From Gammaproteobacteria bacterium (lineage in GTDB: Bacteria; Pseudomonadota; Gammaproteobacteria; SZUA-229), in contig JAGXGK010000052.1 of NCBI GenBank assembly GCA_024636785.1, positions 1 through 61,621 of the forward strand: a stretch of 61,621 nt of DNA, written 5' to 3'. Every line of letters starts with the position of its first letter. Position 1 is the first letter of the stretch. The notes below the pieces were generated by a model. The model saw nothing but the letters and a program-made list of their open reading frames with translations, was not told the origin of the DNA and ran no database searches. Both the position numbers and the translations under genes were made by a program. Positions 26,218-35,536 of the stretch are shown one piece after another.

Positions 26218-27102
26218 TTAGCTGGTGGTTCTCGCCCTTTCGATCATGTCGTGAATGATCGGCGTCAGAATCAGTTCCATCGCCAGACCCATTTTTGCAC
26301 CGGGCACCACCAGGGTGTTGCGGCGAGACATGAATGAGTTGGGAATCATGCTCAGCAGGTAAGGGAAGTCGGTGTTGAACTTTTTGACATCGCGGAAACG
26401 AATAACGATGAAGCTTTCATCGGGGGTCGGAATATCACGCGCGATAAATGGATTGGAGGTATCCACAGTAGCGACGCGCTGGAAGTTGATGTCAGTGCGC
26501 GAGAACTGCGGTGTGATGTAGTTGATGTAATCGGGCATGCGACGCATGATGGTATCGACAATCACCTCTTCGGAATAACCGCGCTCGGCGTTATCACGAT
26601 GAATTTTCTGGATCCACTCAAGGTTGACGCTGGGCACCACGCCTACCAGCAGGTCTACGTGCTGAGCAACATCAGCATCGTCACAGACGACGCCGCCGTG
26701 CAGGCCTTCGTAGAACATCAGGTCGGTGCTAGTTGGAATGTCTTCCCAGGGTGTGAACTGACCGGGTTGCAGGCCTTCATAAACTGCGGCTTCTTCGTCG
26801 CTGTGCAGGTAGAGACGCCTCTGGCCGGTACCCGATTCACCGTAGTTTTTGAACAGCTCTTCCAGTTTGTCGAAGACATTGGCTTCCGGACCAAAATGGC
26901 TGAAGTTTTTATTGCCTTCGGCTTCGGCCTTGGCCATAACCTTTTTCATGGCCGCACGGTCATAACGGTGAAAGCTGTCACCTTCGATGACGACCGGGGT
27001 GATGGTTTCACGGGTGAAAATCTGTTCAAAGGCGTGTTTTACGGTAGATGTACCGGCACCTGATGAGCCGGTAACGGCAACAATAGGATGTTTATGAGAC
27101 AT
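26218..27102 (-). CDS. prk: Phosphoribulokinase
   Basis: Phosphoribulokinase makes ribulose 1,5-bisphosphate from ribulose 5-phosphate and ATP, the step feeding RubisCO in the Calvin cycle. The 294-residue protein is of the proteobacterial octameric class: P-loop GSSGAGTST (12-20), EGDSFHRYDR (~40-49), FYEGLHGG (~130-137) and the RRMPDYINYITPQF segment. It is the main evidence that the organism can fix carbon dioxide. A SulP-type transporter lies 75 bp upstream on the same strand. No other Calvin-cycle gene is in the window. Confidence 0.96.
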   Translation of the reverse strand: MSHKHPIVAVTGSSGAGTSTVKHAFEQIFTRETITPVVIEGDSFHRYDRAAMKKVMAKAEAEGNKNFSHFGPEANVFDKLEELFKNYGESGTGQRRLYLHSDEEAAVYEGLQPGQFTPWEDIPTSTDLMFYEGLHGGVVCDDADVAQHVDLLVGVVPSVNLEWIQKIHRDNAERGYSEEVIVDTIMRRMPDYINYITPQFSRTDINFQRVATVDTSNPFIARDIPTPDESFIVIRFRDVKKFNTDFPYLLSMIPNSFMSRRNTLVVPGAKMGLAMELILTPIIHDMIERARTTS

Positions 27103-27177
27103 GGTGTGCTCCTGTTATATCTTTAAGAATCTGTGGGTTGGCGGCCGTTATTATTCTGTATCGTTGCTGGGTCCGGC

Positions 27178-28917
27178 CTACAAAAGGCGGCTATTGTAAC
27201 TGTTTTTAGAGTTTTCAGCGATAGTGCCGGTAACGGCCTGATCATCATGGTCAATCGATATCTTCAGCAGCCGCGAAGCATGACGCAGGGCATCAACGCG
27301 TAGCTGGTAGATCTGATCGGTTTCAAGGTGGCGTAGCATATGCTGTTTATGCAGCATATCAATAATACTCTGGCTCGCACCGACCAGAAATACCTGTCGG
27401 CCCGCCGCACCGGTATCGACGATGATGTCTTCGATGGCTTTGGTCGAGGTGAAGTCGAGCATGGTGACATCACTCAGATCAAGCAGCATGATGTCATAAT
27501 CCTGCATGGCAGCGTGGCGCCTGACCATGCCCCGAGCGGCGCTGAAACTCATCGGGCCGCTCAGGTGGAAAAGCAGGATGCGCCCGTCAGCCGCTGCCAT
27601 GATGGCTTTTTCCTCGGCGCTCAGGGGCAGTTCTTCGTGATTGTGCTTGACGGTTTTAATGCAGCTGAGCTGGCTGTTCGCCATGCGCTGCATGAACACC
27701 ATGCTAGTCATAATCATGCCGATGCCTACCGCCAGCAGCAGGTCGATGGTCACGGTTGTGACCAATACCACGGTCATGATAATGACCCCGGGTCTGGGGA
27801 CTCTTCTAATCAGCTTGAGATAATTCCAGTCAATAATGTCGGTGCCCACGCGCAGCAGAATACCCGCCAGTACCGCATTGGGAATATGGCTGGCCAGTGG
27901 CCCGGCACCCAGAACGACAGCCAGTAATACCAGTGCGTGCAGCGCACCGGAGAGCGGAGTGCGCCCGCCTGCTTTGACGTTTACCACGGTGCGCATGGTG
28001 GCACCGGCACCGGGCAGCCCGCCAAACAGGCCGGAAACGGTGTTGCCGATACCCTGTCCGATCAATTCCCGGTCGGATTTATGCTGGGTACGGGTAATGT
28101 TGTCGGCGACCAGCGAGGTCAGCAAGGAATCGATGGTGCCCAGACCGGCCAGAGTCAGTGCCGAGATGATCATGGTGGAAAGCAGTTCAATTTCAATGGT
28201 AGGAAGCTGGAATGTGGGCAGGCCGGTTGGGATCTCGCCAATAACAGGCGCGCTACTATCGGCAAAAAACAGTAAATAAGCCACGGTTCCGGCAATCAGC
28301 GCCAGCAGGGGTGAGGGCAGTAGGGCATTGAGCCTAGGCAGAAATCTGGGCACGGTGTAGACCACCAGCAGTGTGAGCAGGCCCAGAATGGCCGCGACGG
28401 GGTTGATGGCGGTCAGAAATTCAGGGATGGCAATGGCGGCCTCTAGCGGTTTTGATATCGGCGCATGGCCGAGCAGAGGACCGATCTGAAGCAGGATAAT
28501 AATAACGCCGATGCCGCTCATAAAACCGGAGACCACCGGGTGAGGCACCAGCTCTATATATTTACCGATGCGCAAAACGCCGAACATAATTTGAAACAGC
28601 CCGCCCATAATGACCACGGTAAAAGCGAGCGCTGCGCCCTGCGCGGGATCATCAGGAAACATGCCGGTGTACTGGATGAAAATGGCGGCCATCACCACGG
28701 TCATCGGTCCGGTCGGCCCGGAGACCTGCGCCGGCGTGCCGCCGAACAGAGCAGCAAATAGGCCGACGAATATGGCGCCGTACATGCCGGCGATGGGGCC
28801 GACACCGGAGGCTACGCCCATGGCCATGGCCAGCGGCAGCGCCACCACAGCTGCGGTCAGGCCGCCGTAAATATCACCGCGGATATTATTGAAGTGAAGT
28901 CCGTTGATATATCTCAT
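27178..28917 (-). CDS. SulP family anion transporter with STAS domain
   Basis: This 579-residue protein has 10-14 membrane helices in the SulP fold (LTAAVVALPLAMAMGVASG near the start, GLFGGLPGAGATMRTVVN in the core) and a C-terminal STAS domain (~445-555, with LDLSDVTMLDFTS). SulP proteins move sulfate, bicarbonate, molybdate or other anions. It is encoded just upstream of phosphoribulokinase on the same strand, and in several autotrophs SulP proteins act as bicarbonate transporters, so inorganic carbon uptake is a reasonable inference. Sulfate transport is the main alternative. The start is ATG at 28915-28917. Confidence 0.9.
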   Translation of the reverse strand: MRYINGLHFNNIRGDIYGGLTAAVVALPLAMAMGVASGVGPIAGMYGAIFVGLFAALFGGTPAQVSGPTGPMTVVMAAIFIQYTGMFPDDPAQGAALAFTVVIMGGLFQIMFGVLRIGKYIELVPHPVVSGFMSGIGVIIILLQIGPLLGHAPISKPLEAAIAIPEFLTAINPVAAILGLLTLLVVYTVPRFLPRLNALLPSPLLALIAGTVAYLLFFADSSAPVIGEIPTGLPTFQLPTIEIELLSTMIISALTLAGLGTIDSLLTSLVADNITRTQHKSDRELIGQGIGNTVSGLFGGLPGAGATMRTVVNVKAGGRTPLSGALHALVLLAVVLGAGPLASHIPNAVLAGILLRVGTDIIDWNYLKLIRRVPRPGVIIMTVVLVTTVTIDLLLAVGIGMIMTSMVFMQRMANSQLSCIKTVKHNHEELPLSAEEKAIMAAADGRILLFHLSGPMSFSAARGMVRRHAAMQDYDIMLLDLSDVTMLDFTSTKAIEDIIVDTGAAGRQVFLVGASQSIIDMLHKQHMLRHLETDQIYQLRVDALRHASRLLKISIDHDDQAVTGTIAENSKNSYNSRLL

Positions 28918-29085
28918 GGCTCAATAACAGGGCTTTTAAAATTATTATTGCCGGACATTATCACAGTCTGTTTTTGATATCACTGATTAAGTCACTTCGC
29001 ATAAAGTGGGTTTATTTTTGAGGACGTGATAATGTACAGGATTGTTTTTTTAGCATATTTATCAATATCCGGATGCAGGTTGCAC

Positions 29086-30951
29086 ATGTTTGATCTAAAG
29101 GCATTGTTATCAAACCCTCTTCGTTTATTGCCGTTCATGGCATGGATAGGAAGCTGTAAGAATTCCAAAATATTGCAGGCTGATATCATCGCCGGCATTA
29201 CTGTGGCACTGGTGCTGGTGCCACAGTCCATGGCTTATGCCCAGCTGGCCGGGTTGCCCGCCTACTATGGTCTGTACGCCTCTTTTCTGCCCGGCATAGT
29301 GGCGGCTCTATTTGGCTCTTCGCGTCAGCTGGCCACCGGTCCGGTGGCAGTGGTTTCATTGATGACGGCAGCGGCGCTGGAGCCACTGGCTTTGTCGCCC
29401 GATCTGTATGTGGCCTATGCGCTGTCGATGGCTTTGATGGTGGGCCTGTTTCAGCTGTCTTTGGGTCTGTTGCGCATGGGTGTGCTGGTCGATTTCCTGT
29501 CTCACCCGGTGGTAATCGGTTTCACTAACGCAGCGGCGATTATTATTGGCACCTCCCAGCTCAGCAAAATATTTGGTGTAGTCGATTTCGCCAAGGGCGA
29601 GCATCAGTATGAAACCATCTGGAATGTTCTGGTGGCGGCGACCACGGATACCCATGCACTGACGCTGATGATGGGACTGCTGGCCTTCGGCATCATGATG
29701 GTATTGAAAAAAACCGCGCCAAAGTTACCCGACGTGCTGATCGCGGTGGTCATTACCACCGTGCTTTCATGGAGCATGGGTTTCGCGGCTCAGGGTGGCA
29801 ACGTGGTGGGTGAAGTGCCCGCTGGCATTACCCTGCCGCAACTGCCGTCGGGGGTTAACTGGGACATTATTATTCAGCTGATTTCAACGGCGGTCATTAT
29901 CGGCGTTATCGGCTTTATGGAGGCGATATCGATTGCCAAGGCGATGGCGACACAGACGCGTCAACGTCTTGATCCTAATCAGGAGTTAATTGGTCAGGGC
30001 CTGGCCAATCTGTGTTCAGGGGTATTTCAGGGTTATGCCGTCTCCGGCTCCTTCTCCCGTTCAGCGGTAAACATCAGCGCAGGTGCAGTGACCGGATTCT
30101 CGGCGGTGGTCACCGGTGCCATGGTCGGCATCACTTTGTTATTCCTGACGCCGCTGCTCTATCATCTGCCGCAGGCAACGCTGGCAGCAGTCATCATAAA
30201 GGCGGTGATTAATCTGGTGAAAGTGCGCCCGATCATCGAGGCCTGGAAAGTGCAGCCGCACGACGGTCTCGTCGCCGTTATCACTTTTATGCTTACTTTG
30301 ATTGTGGCGCCGCATCTGGAAACCGGCATCGTCGCCGGCGTGATTCTTTCTCTGGGCCTGTTTCTCTACCGTACCATGCGGCCACGTGTTTCGATTCTGT
30401 CACGTGACCCTGATGGGACTTTACGTGACGCCGAATCCCGCAAGCTGGCTACCTGTGAAAATATCTCACTGATTCGTTTTGATGGGCCATTATATTTTGC
30501 CAACACCGGTTATTTTGTAGACATAGTGCTTGACCGGGTTGCCAAAAAGCCTGATCTCAAATTTGTGCTGATCGACGCCGAAGGTATTAATGAAGTAGAC
30601 GCCACGGGCAATGAAATGCTGCATGAGCTGGCCGTCCGACTGGATTCGCTGGGCATTGAGCTGTTAATCGCGCGCGCCAAACGACAGATTATGGAGGTTT
30701 TTAAGCGCAGCGGTTTTGTTGATCAGCTGGGTAAATCGCAATTTTTCCGCCTGCGAACCCATGCCTTTAATTATGCCTGGAGCAAGCTGGAAGAAGGACA
30801 CGCTGAAACCTGTCCATTGAAAGTCGCCCGGCCCCTGAGTGATGAAGAGGCGGTTGAAATTGCAGAGGCGGAGGCTGAAGTGGAGGCAACGATTGCACCG
30901 GTGCCGGACAAGGCGAAGGAGGTGCTGGAGGAGCAAAAAGCGGAAAGTTAG
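29086..30951 (+). CDS. SulP family anion transporter with STAS domain (second copy)
   Basis: This SulP protein is divergent from the first and belongs to a different branch, closer to classical sulfate permeases: VPQSMAYAQLAGLPAYYGLYA and GFMEAISIAKAMA are characteristic blocks. The STAS domain occupies ~450-560, and a Glu-rich tail (EEAVEIAEAEAEVEATIAP) ends the protein. The frame opens at 29026, but ATG 29086 with CAGG 6 nt upstream gives the standard N-terminus, 621 residues. The stop overlaps that of trmB by 2 bp, tail to tail. The substrate may be sulfate or bicarbonate. Confidence 0.9.
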   Translation: MFDLKALLSNPLRLLPFMAWIGSCKNSKILQADIIAGITVALVLVPQSMAYAQLAGLPAYYGLYASFLPGIVAALFGSSRQLATGPVAVVSLMTAAALEPLALSPDLYVAYALSMALMVGLFQLSLGLLRMGVLVDFLSHPVVIGFTNAAAIIIGTSQLSKIFGVVDFAKGEHQYETIWNVLVAATTDTHALTLMMGLLAFGIMMVLKKTAPKLPDVLIAVVITTVLSWSMGFAAQGGNVVGEVPAGITLPQLPSGVNWDIIIQLISTAVIIGVIGFMEAISIAKAMATQTRQRLDPNQELIGQGLANLCSGVFQGYAVSGSFSRSAVNISAGAVTGFSAVVTGAMVGITLLFLTPLLYHLPQATLAAVIIKAVINLVKVRPIIEAWKVQPHDGLVAVITFMLTLIVAPHLETGIVAGVILSLGLFLYRTMRPRVSILSRDPDGTLRDAESRKLATCENISLIRFDGPLYFANTGYFVDIVLDRVAKKPDLKFVLIDAEGINEVDATGNEMLHELAVRLDSLGIELLIARAKRQIMEVFKRSGFVDQLGKSQFFRLRTHAFNYAWSKLEEGHAETCPLKVARPLSDEEAVEIAEAEAEVEATIAPVPDKAKEVLEEQKAES

Positions 30952-31646
30952 TCTTTCCTCTGGTAAACCATGTCCCAGACGCCGTGGCCGAGTTTCAGGC
31001 CGCGCCGTTCAAATTTGGTCTGCGGGCGCAGGCCTTCAGCAGCAACAAAATGAGCCTCACCCGCGATATTGAAGAAGTGCGGGTTCTGCGCCATCACTTC
31101 CAGCATCTGTTCGGCGTAATTCTGCCAGTCGGTGGCCATGTGAAACTGGCCATCAATGTGCAGATGTCTGCGTATCACTTCGACAAAATCATCTTTTAGA
31201 ATGCGCCGTTTGTGATGGCGCTTCTTGTGCCAGGGGTCGGGGAAAAACAGCTGTACCCGATCCAGCGAGTTTTTAGGAATCTGTTTGTCGAGCACATCGA
31301 CCGCATCGTGGCGGATCACGCGCAGGTTGTTGATGCCGGCCTGATCAATGCCGTGCAGCAGATGGCCCACGCCCGGAGTGTGAACTTCGATGCCCAGAAA
31401 GTTGCGCTCGGGATGGTTAACGGCCTGCTCCAGCAGCGACTCGCCGTTGCCGAAACCGATCTCCAGTGTGACCGGTGCGGTGCGCTGAAAAATGGCGGGA
31501 AAATCCAGCAGGGCCTCGCTGAAATCAAGGGCATATTTCTGCCAGTGACTGTCGAGTGCCCGCTGCTGGGCGGGCGTTAATCGACCCTGGCGCAGCACAA
31601 AACTGCGCACCGGGCGATGCGGGTGCTCAGGTTTTTCCACGCTCAC
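30948..31646 (-). CDS. trmB: tRNA (guanine-N7-)-methyltransferase
   Basis: TrmB makes 7-methylguanosine at position 46 of tRNA, using SAM. The 232-residue protein has the SAM-binding EIGFGNGESLL (~62-72), the signature FFPDPWHKKRHHKRR (~134-148) and the C-terminal TKFERRG block. The start is GTG at 31644-31646. It lies 6 bp downstream of thiG on the same strand, an arrangement seen in other gammaproteobacteria. Thus thiS-thiG-trmB may be one transcript. Confidence 0.95.
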   Translation of the reverse strand: MSVEKPEHPHRPVRSFVLRQGRLTPAQQRALDSHWQKYALDFSEALLDFPAIFQRTAPVTLEIGFGNGESLLEQAVNHPERNFLGIEVHTPGVGHLLHGIDQAGINNLRVIRHDAVDVLDKQIPKNSLDRVQLFFPDPWHKKRHHKRRILKDDFVEVIRRHLHIDGQFHMATDWQNYAEQMLEVMAQNPHFFNIAGEAHFVAAEGLRPQTKFERRGLKLGHGVWDMVYQRKD

Positions 31647-31652
31647 CGCCGC

Positions 31653-32459
31653 TTAAAAAAACAGGCCTTCAATGGGCGAGGAGGCCGAGGCAAAGCGTTT
31701 TCTCGGCATGCGTCCGGCTAAAAAGGCTTCGCGGCCGGCTTCGATGGCTTTTCTCATGGCGGAAGCCATCAGCACCGGATTCTGCGCCGCAGCGATGGCG
31801 GTGTTCATCAGAATGCCGTCACAGCCCAGCTCCATGGCGATGGCCGCATCGGAGGCGGTGCCGACGCCGGCATCGACGATGATCGGCACGCCGGCGTTTT
31901 CGACGATGGTGAGAATGTTGTAGGGGTTGCGAATGCCCAGACCGGAACCGATGGGGGCGGCCAGTGGCATTACTGCGGCGCAGCCGATCTCTTCCAGGCG
32001 TTTGGCGATTAACGGGTCGTCGCTGGTGTAGACCATGACATCGAAACCATCCTTGACCAGGATTTCAGCCGCTTCCAGCGTGGCGGTGATATCGGGGAAC
32101 AGGGTCTTTTCATCGCCCAGCACCTCCAGTTTGACCAGATTGTGACCGTCGAGCAGCTCCCGCGCCAGACGGCAGGTGCGCACTGCATCGGCTACGGTGT
32201 AACAGCCGGCGGTATTGGGCAGCAGGGTGTATTTGTCGGGCGGCAGAATGTCCAGCAGATTGGGTTCATCCGGGTTCTGGCCAATGTTGGTGCGGCGCAC
32301 GGCAATGGTGATGATTTCCGCGCCGCTGGCTTCAATAGCCTGCCGTGTCTGGTCGTTGTCTTTGTATTTGCCGGTGCCGACCAGAAGCCGCGACTGGTAG
32401 GTCTTGCCGGCGATGATCAGGGGAGTGTCGTTAGATATAGAGGCTGTTGCTTTGCTCAT
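31653..32459 (-). CDS. thiG: Thiazole synthase
   Basis: ThiG forms the thiazole phosphate moiety of thiamine from deoxyxylulose 5-phosphate, dehydroglycine and ThiS thiocarboxylate. The 268-residue TIM barrel shows [10 protein letters not shown] near the start, VRRTNIG, the Schiff-base region [10 protein letters not shown] and the phosphate-binding [11 protein letters not shown] and [11 protein letters not shown]. The length is normal. thiS lies 72 bp upstream; thiO, which makes the dehydroglycine, is encoded on the other strand about 1.8 kb away. Confidence 0.96.
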   Translation of the reverse strand: MSKATASISNDTPLIIAGKTYQSRLLVGTGKYKDNDQTRQAIEASGAEIITIAVRRTNIGQNPDEPNLLDILPPDKYTLLPNTAGCYTVADAVRTCRLARELLDGHNLVKLEVLGDEKTLFPDITATLEAAEILVKDGFDVMVYTSDDPLIAKRLEEIGCAAVMPLAAPIGSGLGIRNPYNILTIVENAGVPIIVDAGVGTASDAAIAMELGCDGILMNTAIAAAQNPVLMASAMRKAIEAGREAFLAGRMPRKRFASASSPIEGLFF

Positions 32460-32531
32460 GATTGCTTGTCTGCTGGAAGTTATCAGTTTGAATTAAGACG
32501 TTCTTTCGCGGCCGGTTAAGAGGAATGCGAT

Positions 32532-32732
32532 TTATCCGCCACCAATGGCTTGAACAATTTCCACCTGATCATCGGCTTTTAGTGTGTAGCCGGCGTGTTC
32601 GCTACGCGGAATCATTTCCTGATTGACCTCGATAGCCAGGCGTTTATTTTCAAGTCCCAGCTGTAAAATCAATTGCTGGAGATTGAGGCCGTTTTCGAAT
32701 GTGCGCTGTTCGCCGTTTATTGTAATGTTCAT
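32532..32732 (-). CDS. thiS: Sulfur carrier protein ThiS
   Basis: This 66-residue ubiquitin-like sulfur carrier for thiazole synthesis ends in GGG, which provides the C-terminal glycine to be thiocarboxylated. The start at ATG 32730-32732 (MNITINGEQRTF) matches the family length; the frame continues 12 codons upstream without homology. No TPP riboswitch motif is seen in the 165 bp upstream, which it shares with the divergent secreted protein gene. Confidence 0.92.
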   Translation of the reverse strand: MNITINGEQRTFENGLNLQQLILQLGLENKRLAIEVNQEMIPRSEHAGYTLKADDQVEIVQAIGGG

Positions 32733-32897
32733 AAGCAATGAATTGTACATGATTATGATGGAATGCAAGTAGGCTCAGGACTTCAGATTGTTTGTTGGTG
32801 GCTTTTGCCCGGTTAAGATAGAATAAGCAGGTTATTGTGCTATATATTGATTTAACTAGGAAATTTTCAACAGAGACCGTGACCGGTGTGGGTTTAG

Positions 32898-33977
32898 ATG
32901 GGCAGGCTATTTGGCAAAATGATAAAAATAAAAAAGCAAAGAATTTCAGCGGTGATCGTAACCGTATTTATGTGTTTGCCGGGCGCCATATGGGCGAGCA
33001 ACAACCCCTTCGATAAGGGCGTGGATATCAACATCGGTAGTGACCGGGAGTGGGTGATCAAGGATAAAGCCATGACCCGTTCGGGTTCTGAGGCGGGTGA
33101 TTTTTATCATTTTTCGTATGATCGCAAACAGATACGTTTGCGAATTACTGATAGTGTCAACGATGATGAAACTTCTGCCCGACAATATCAGCAGTTTACT
33201 GTGGAAGATATACAGGTGGACGGGCAACGCCTTCCCCTTTTCCAGTGGTGCCTGGTTAATCAGGAGGGGCATTCGCGATCATTACAGCAGGGAATGAAAG
33301 TTAAGCAGGACGTATGTGTTAATCAGGGCGAGCAGGGCACTTTTACCATGCGCCTGAATGCGGCAACGCTGGAGGCTTTGAATGATGGCAAAACATTAAG
33401 CTTCATGCTGAAGCCCTTTCGTTTGCCGGTTAATGTGAATATTGATATTTCTGATTTTTCCACGGCGTCGGCCCGGCTAGCCGCTGAATTACGACCGGTG
33501 CAAAAACCAAAGGCCATTGCTCCAGAAAAGAAAGTGGCTCCGGTTATGGAGAAAGTAGCTGTGGCGAAAAAATGCAGTGCTCGCGCCCCAAAAGGCTTTA
33601 ATAAGATCAAATCTGTTGAATATGTCTGCGCAGATGGCGCCGCCAAAACCAAAGCCGAAGCGGATATTAATGCCCAGGTGGAAAAAGTGCGCGCGATCGA
33701 AGCAAAACAGACCGCAGAGAAAGAGCTTAAACGTAAGCAGGCTGAAGCGGAGCAAGCCGAAAAACAGAAGGCCGAGCAAGCAAGGCTGGCGGCTGAGCAG
33801 GCTGCGCTGGCTGAAATAGAGGCCTCCAAATTACAGGTCAGTGCAGAAATCACCGATAAAATGTTGGCTGTCTGCATGAAGCAATGGCAGAAAGGTCAGC
33901 ATCGCTGTTATTGCGAGAAATTTCTGGAGCACGCGCCGGAGGGCATCGAATCTGACGCTTCCTGCGGGGCCGAATAA
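32898..33977 (+). CDS. Secreted coiled-coil protein of unknown function
   Basis: This 359-residue protein is not recognised. A signal peptide (ISAVIVTVFMCLPGAIWA) points to the periplasm. Residues ~35-200 look like a beta-rich domain with two cysteines (WCLVNQ, DVCVNQ) that could form a disulfide. A Pro/Lys/Val linker follows. A charged Ala/Glu/Lys coiled-coil (~255-315, KRKQAEAEQAEKQKAEQARL) comes next, then a Cys-rich end (CMKQWQKGQHRCYCEKF ... SCGAE) with four cysteines. ATG 32898 is taken; ATG 32919 is an alternative that keeps the signal peptide. It is divergent from thiS and has no obvious operon partner. The coiled-coil resembles TolA-like linkers only in composition. Confidence 0.8.
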   Translation: MGRLFGKMIKIKKQRISAVIVTVFMCLPGAIWASNNPFDKGVDINIGSDREWVIKDKAMTRSGSEAGDFYHFSYDRKQIRLRITDSVNDDETSARQYQQFTVEDIQVDGQRLPLFQWCLVNQEGHSRSLQQGMKVKQDVCVNQGEQGTFTMRLNAATLEALNDGKTLSFMLKPFRLPVNVNIDISDFSTASARLAAELRPVQKPKAIAPEKKVAPVMEKVAVAKKCSARAPKGFNKIKSVEYVCADGAAKTKAEADINAQVEKVRAIEAKQTAEKELKRKQAEAEQAEKQKAEQARLAAEQAALAEIEASKLQVSAEITDKMLAVCMKQWQKGQHRCYCEKFLEHAPEGIESDASCGAE

Positions 33978-34024
33978 TCATCAAAATTTAGGAGAGCGTT
34001 TTTTTGAAAAATTAAAGGCTTTGG

Positions 34025-34141
34025 TCCACAGATTCAGGTTTTATATAAAACAGAGAAGACAATATTAAGAATTTGCTTTTTTCGCGCCCTTCGCGTTTTT
34101 CGCGGACAAAGCCTTTGTTTTTATCTGCGTTTATCTGTGGA
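34025..34141. repeat. Inverted repeat with tandem TTCGCG units
   Basis: TCCACAGAT (34025-34033) is the reverse complement of ATCTGTGGA (34133-34141). Inside, TTCGCG-type units occur three times at 34081-34104 (TTCGCGCCCTTCGCG and TTCGCGG). This kind of motif recurs between genes in many environmental proteobacteria. No gene is seen in the 270-bp gap. Confidence 0.55.
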
Positions 34142-34247
34142 CTAAGTTGTCCTGATTTTTTATGCGCCATGCCATCATAATTATTCACAACTTATTGCGT
34201 AGGCTTAATCCCGCAATAGCTACTCAATTTTTCGCGTAAATTTCCTT

Positions 34248-35336
34248 ATGGCTGAATGTATTGTAATTGGTGGTGGCGTTATCGGCATGATGACCGCCCG
34301 GGCGCTGCACCTTTCGGGGATGGATGTGCTTCTGCTGGAGCGCGGCCCCCTGGGCGGGGAATCCTCCTGGGCGGGAGGTGGCATCATTTCACCACTGTAC
34401 CCCTGGCGTTATCCCGATTCGGTGAATGTGCTGGCACAGCACAGCAAAACCCTGTACCCGGATATGGTCGCGCAGTTGCATGATGAAAGCGATGTTGACT
34501 GTGAATTACTGCACAGCGGCTTGCTGATTGTTGATCAGGATGAGCGCGAGTCGGCCATGAAATGGTCAAGGCGGTGGTCGGAGAATATCCAGCATGTTGC
34601 CGGGCGCAAAGATTTATTATCCATCGAACCCGCTTTGGCCAGTGAGGTCGATCAGGTACTGTGGATGGCGGAGGTAATGCAGGTTCGAAACCCCAGCATC
34701 ATGAAAGCCTTGCGCGGCAGCTTTGATCGTCTGGGCATTGCTTACCGCGAACACGCGCCGGTGCGCGATATTATAGTGCAATCAGGTCGGGTAACAGGTG
34801 TGCAGGTGGGCGATGAAAAACTGGAGGCAGACCGGGTTATCGTGGCCGGCGGCGCCTGGAGCGCGGGTTTGATTGAGACGGTGCAGCACATTGATGTCGA
34901 GCCGGTGAAAGGACAGATGATCATGTTCAAGGGCGAGCCGGATCTGGTCAGACGCATCGTTCTGGCTAAGGGGCACTATATTATCCCGCGTCGGGATGGT
35001 CGGGTGCTGGCGGGCAGTACGCTGGAGAAAACCGGTTTTGACAAAACCACCTCAGAACGTGCTCTGGAAAATTTGACCGCCACCGCAACTGCGCTGGTGC
35101 CGGTGCTGGCCACATTGCCGGTGGAGCGGCAATGGGCAGGGTTACGTCCGGGTACGGCCAATGGTGTACCTTATGTATGCGCGGTTGATGATGTGAAAGG
35201 CCTGTATCTGCACGCCGGTCATTATCGTAACGGTATTGTGCTGGGGCCGGCATCGGTGCAGTTGATGACCGAACTGGTGCTGGGCAAGGAACCCCATTGC
35301 GACCCGTCGCCCTATAAGGTGGGTGCTTTACACTAG
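34248..35336 (+). CDS. thiO: Glycine oxidase ThiO
   Basis: This 362-residue FAD-dependent oxidoreductase of the D-amino-acid oxidase family produces the glycine imine used by ThiG in aerobic thiazole synthesis. It has the Rossmann motif VIGGGVIGMMTARAL (5-19), SSWAGGGIISPL (~39-50) and the C-terminal FAD contact HAGHYRNGIVLGP (~325-337). It lies near thiS-thiG, supporting the thiamine role, although proline or sarcosine oxidases share this fold. The ATG at 34248 follows a weak ribosome binding site. Confidence 0.9.
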   Translation: MAECIVIGGGVIGMMTARALHLSGMDVLLLERGPLGGESSWAGGGIISPLYPWRYPDSVNVLAQHSKTLYPDMVAQLHDESDVDCELLHSGLLIVDQDERESAMKWSRRWSENIQHVAGRKDLLSIEPALASEVDQVLWMAEVMQVRNPSIMKALRGSFDRLGIAYREHAPVRDIIVQSGRVTGVQVGDEKLEADRVIVAGGAWSAGLIETVQHIDVEPVKGQMIMFKGEPDLVRRIVLAKGHYIIPRRDGRVLAGSTLEKTGFDKTTSERALENLTATATALVPVLATLPVERQWAGLRPGTANGVPYVCAVDDVKGLYLHAGHYRNGIVLGPASVQLMTELVLGKEPHCDPSPYKVGALH

Positions 35337-35377
35337 GGGCCTGATCGAGAATAGACTGTCTTACTGCGGAAGAGCGA

Positions 35378-35410
35378 CCCTCGCTTTAATCCCCCTAAAC
35401 CCGACAGACT
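35378..35410. repeat. Dispersed intergenic repeat, copy 2 (right block only)
   Basis: CCTCGCTTTAATCCCCCTAA and its continuation closely match the right block of copy 1 at 7289-7316. The left block is missing, so this copy is truncated. It lies between thiO and tRNA-Thr. Confidence 0.5.
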
Positions 35411-35454
35411 CTCAGGGCATTTTGATATACTGCCCGCCCGATAGTTTAAAATCA

Positions 35455-35530
35455 GCCGGAATAGCTCAGTTGGTAGAGCGCATCACTCGTAATGATGAGG
35501 TCCGCGGTTCGATTCCGCGTTCCGGCACCA
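35455..35530 (+). tRNA. tRNA-Thr (anticodon CGT)
   Basis: A full 76-nt cloverleaf: acceptor GCCGGAA pairs with TTCCGGC. The D-arm carries AGCTCAGTTGGTAGAGC. The anticodon stem CATCA/TGATG encloses CTCGTAA with anticodon CGT, and the T-arm contains GGTTCGATTCC. The 3' CCA is encoded. It reads ACG codons. Confidence 0.97.
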
Positions 35531-35536
35531 TTTCAG

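Noticed and set aside
27340-27927. 195-codon plus-strand ORF inside the SulP gene
   Set aside because: Antisense shadow of a well-supported transporter; composition follows the complementary codons.
32733-32897. TPP riboswitch upstream of thiS
   Set aside because: I looked for the conserved CTGAGA and the ACC-TGAT-CTGG type blocks on the minus strand and found none.
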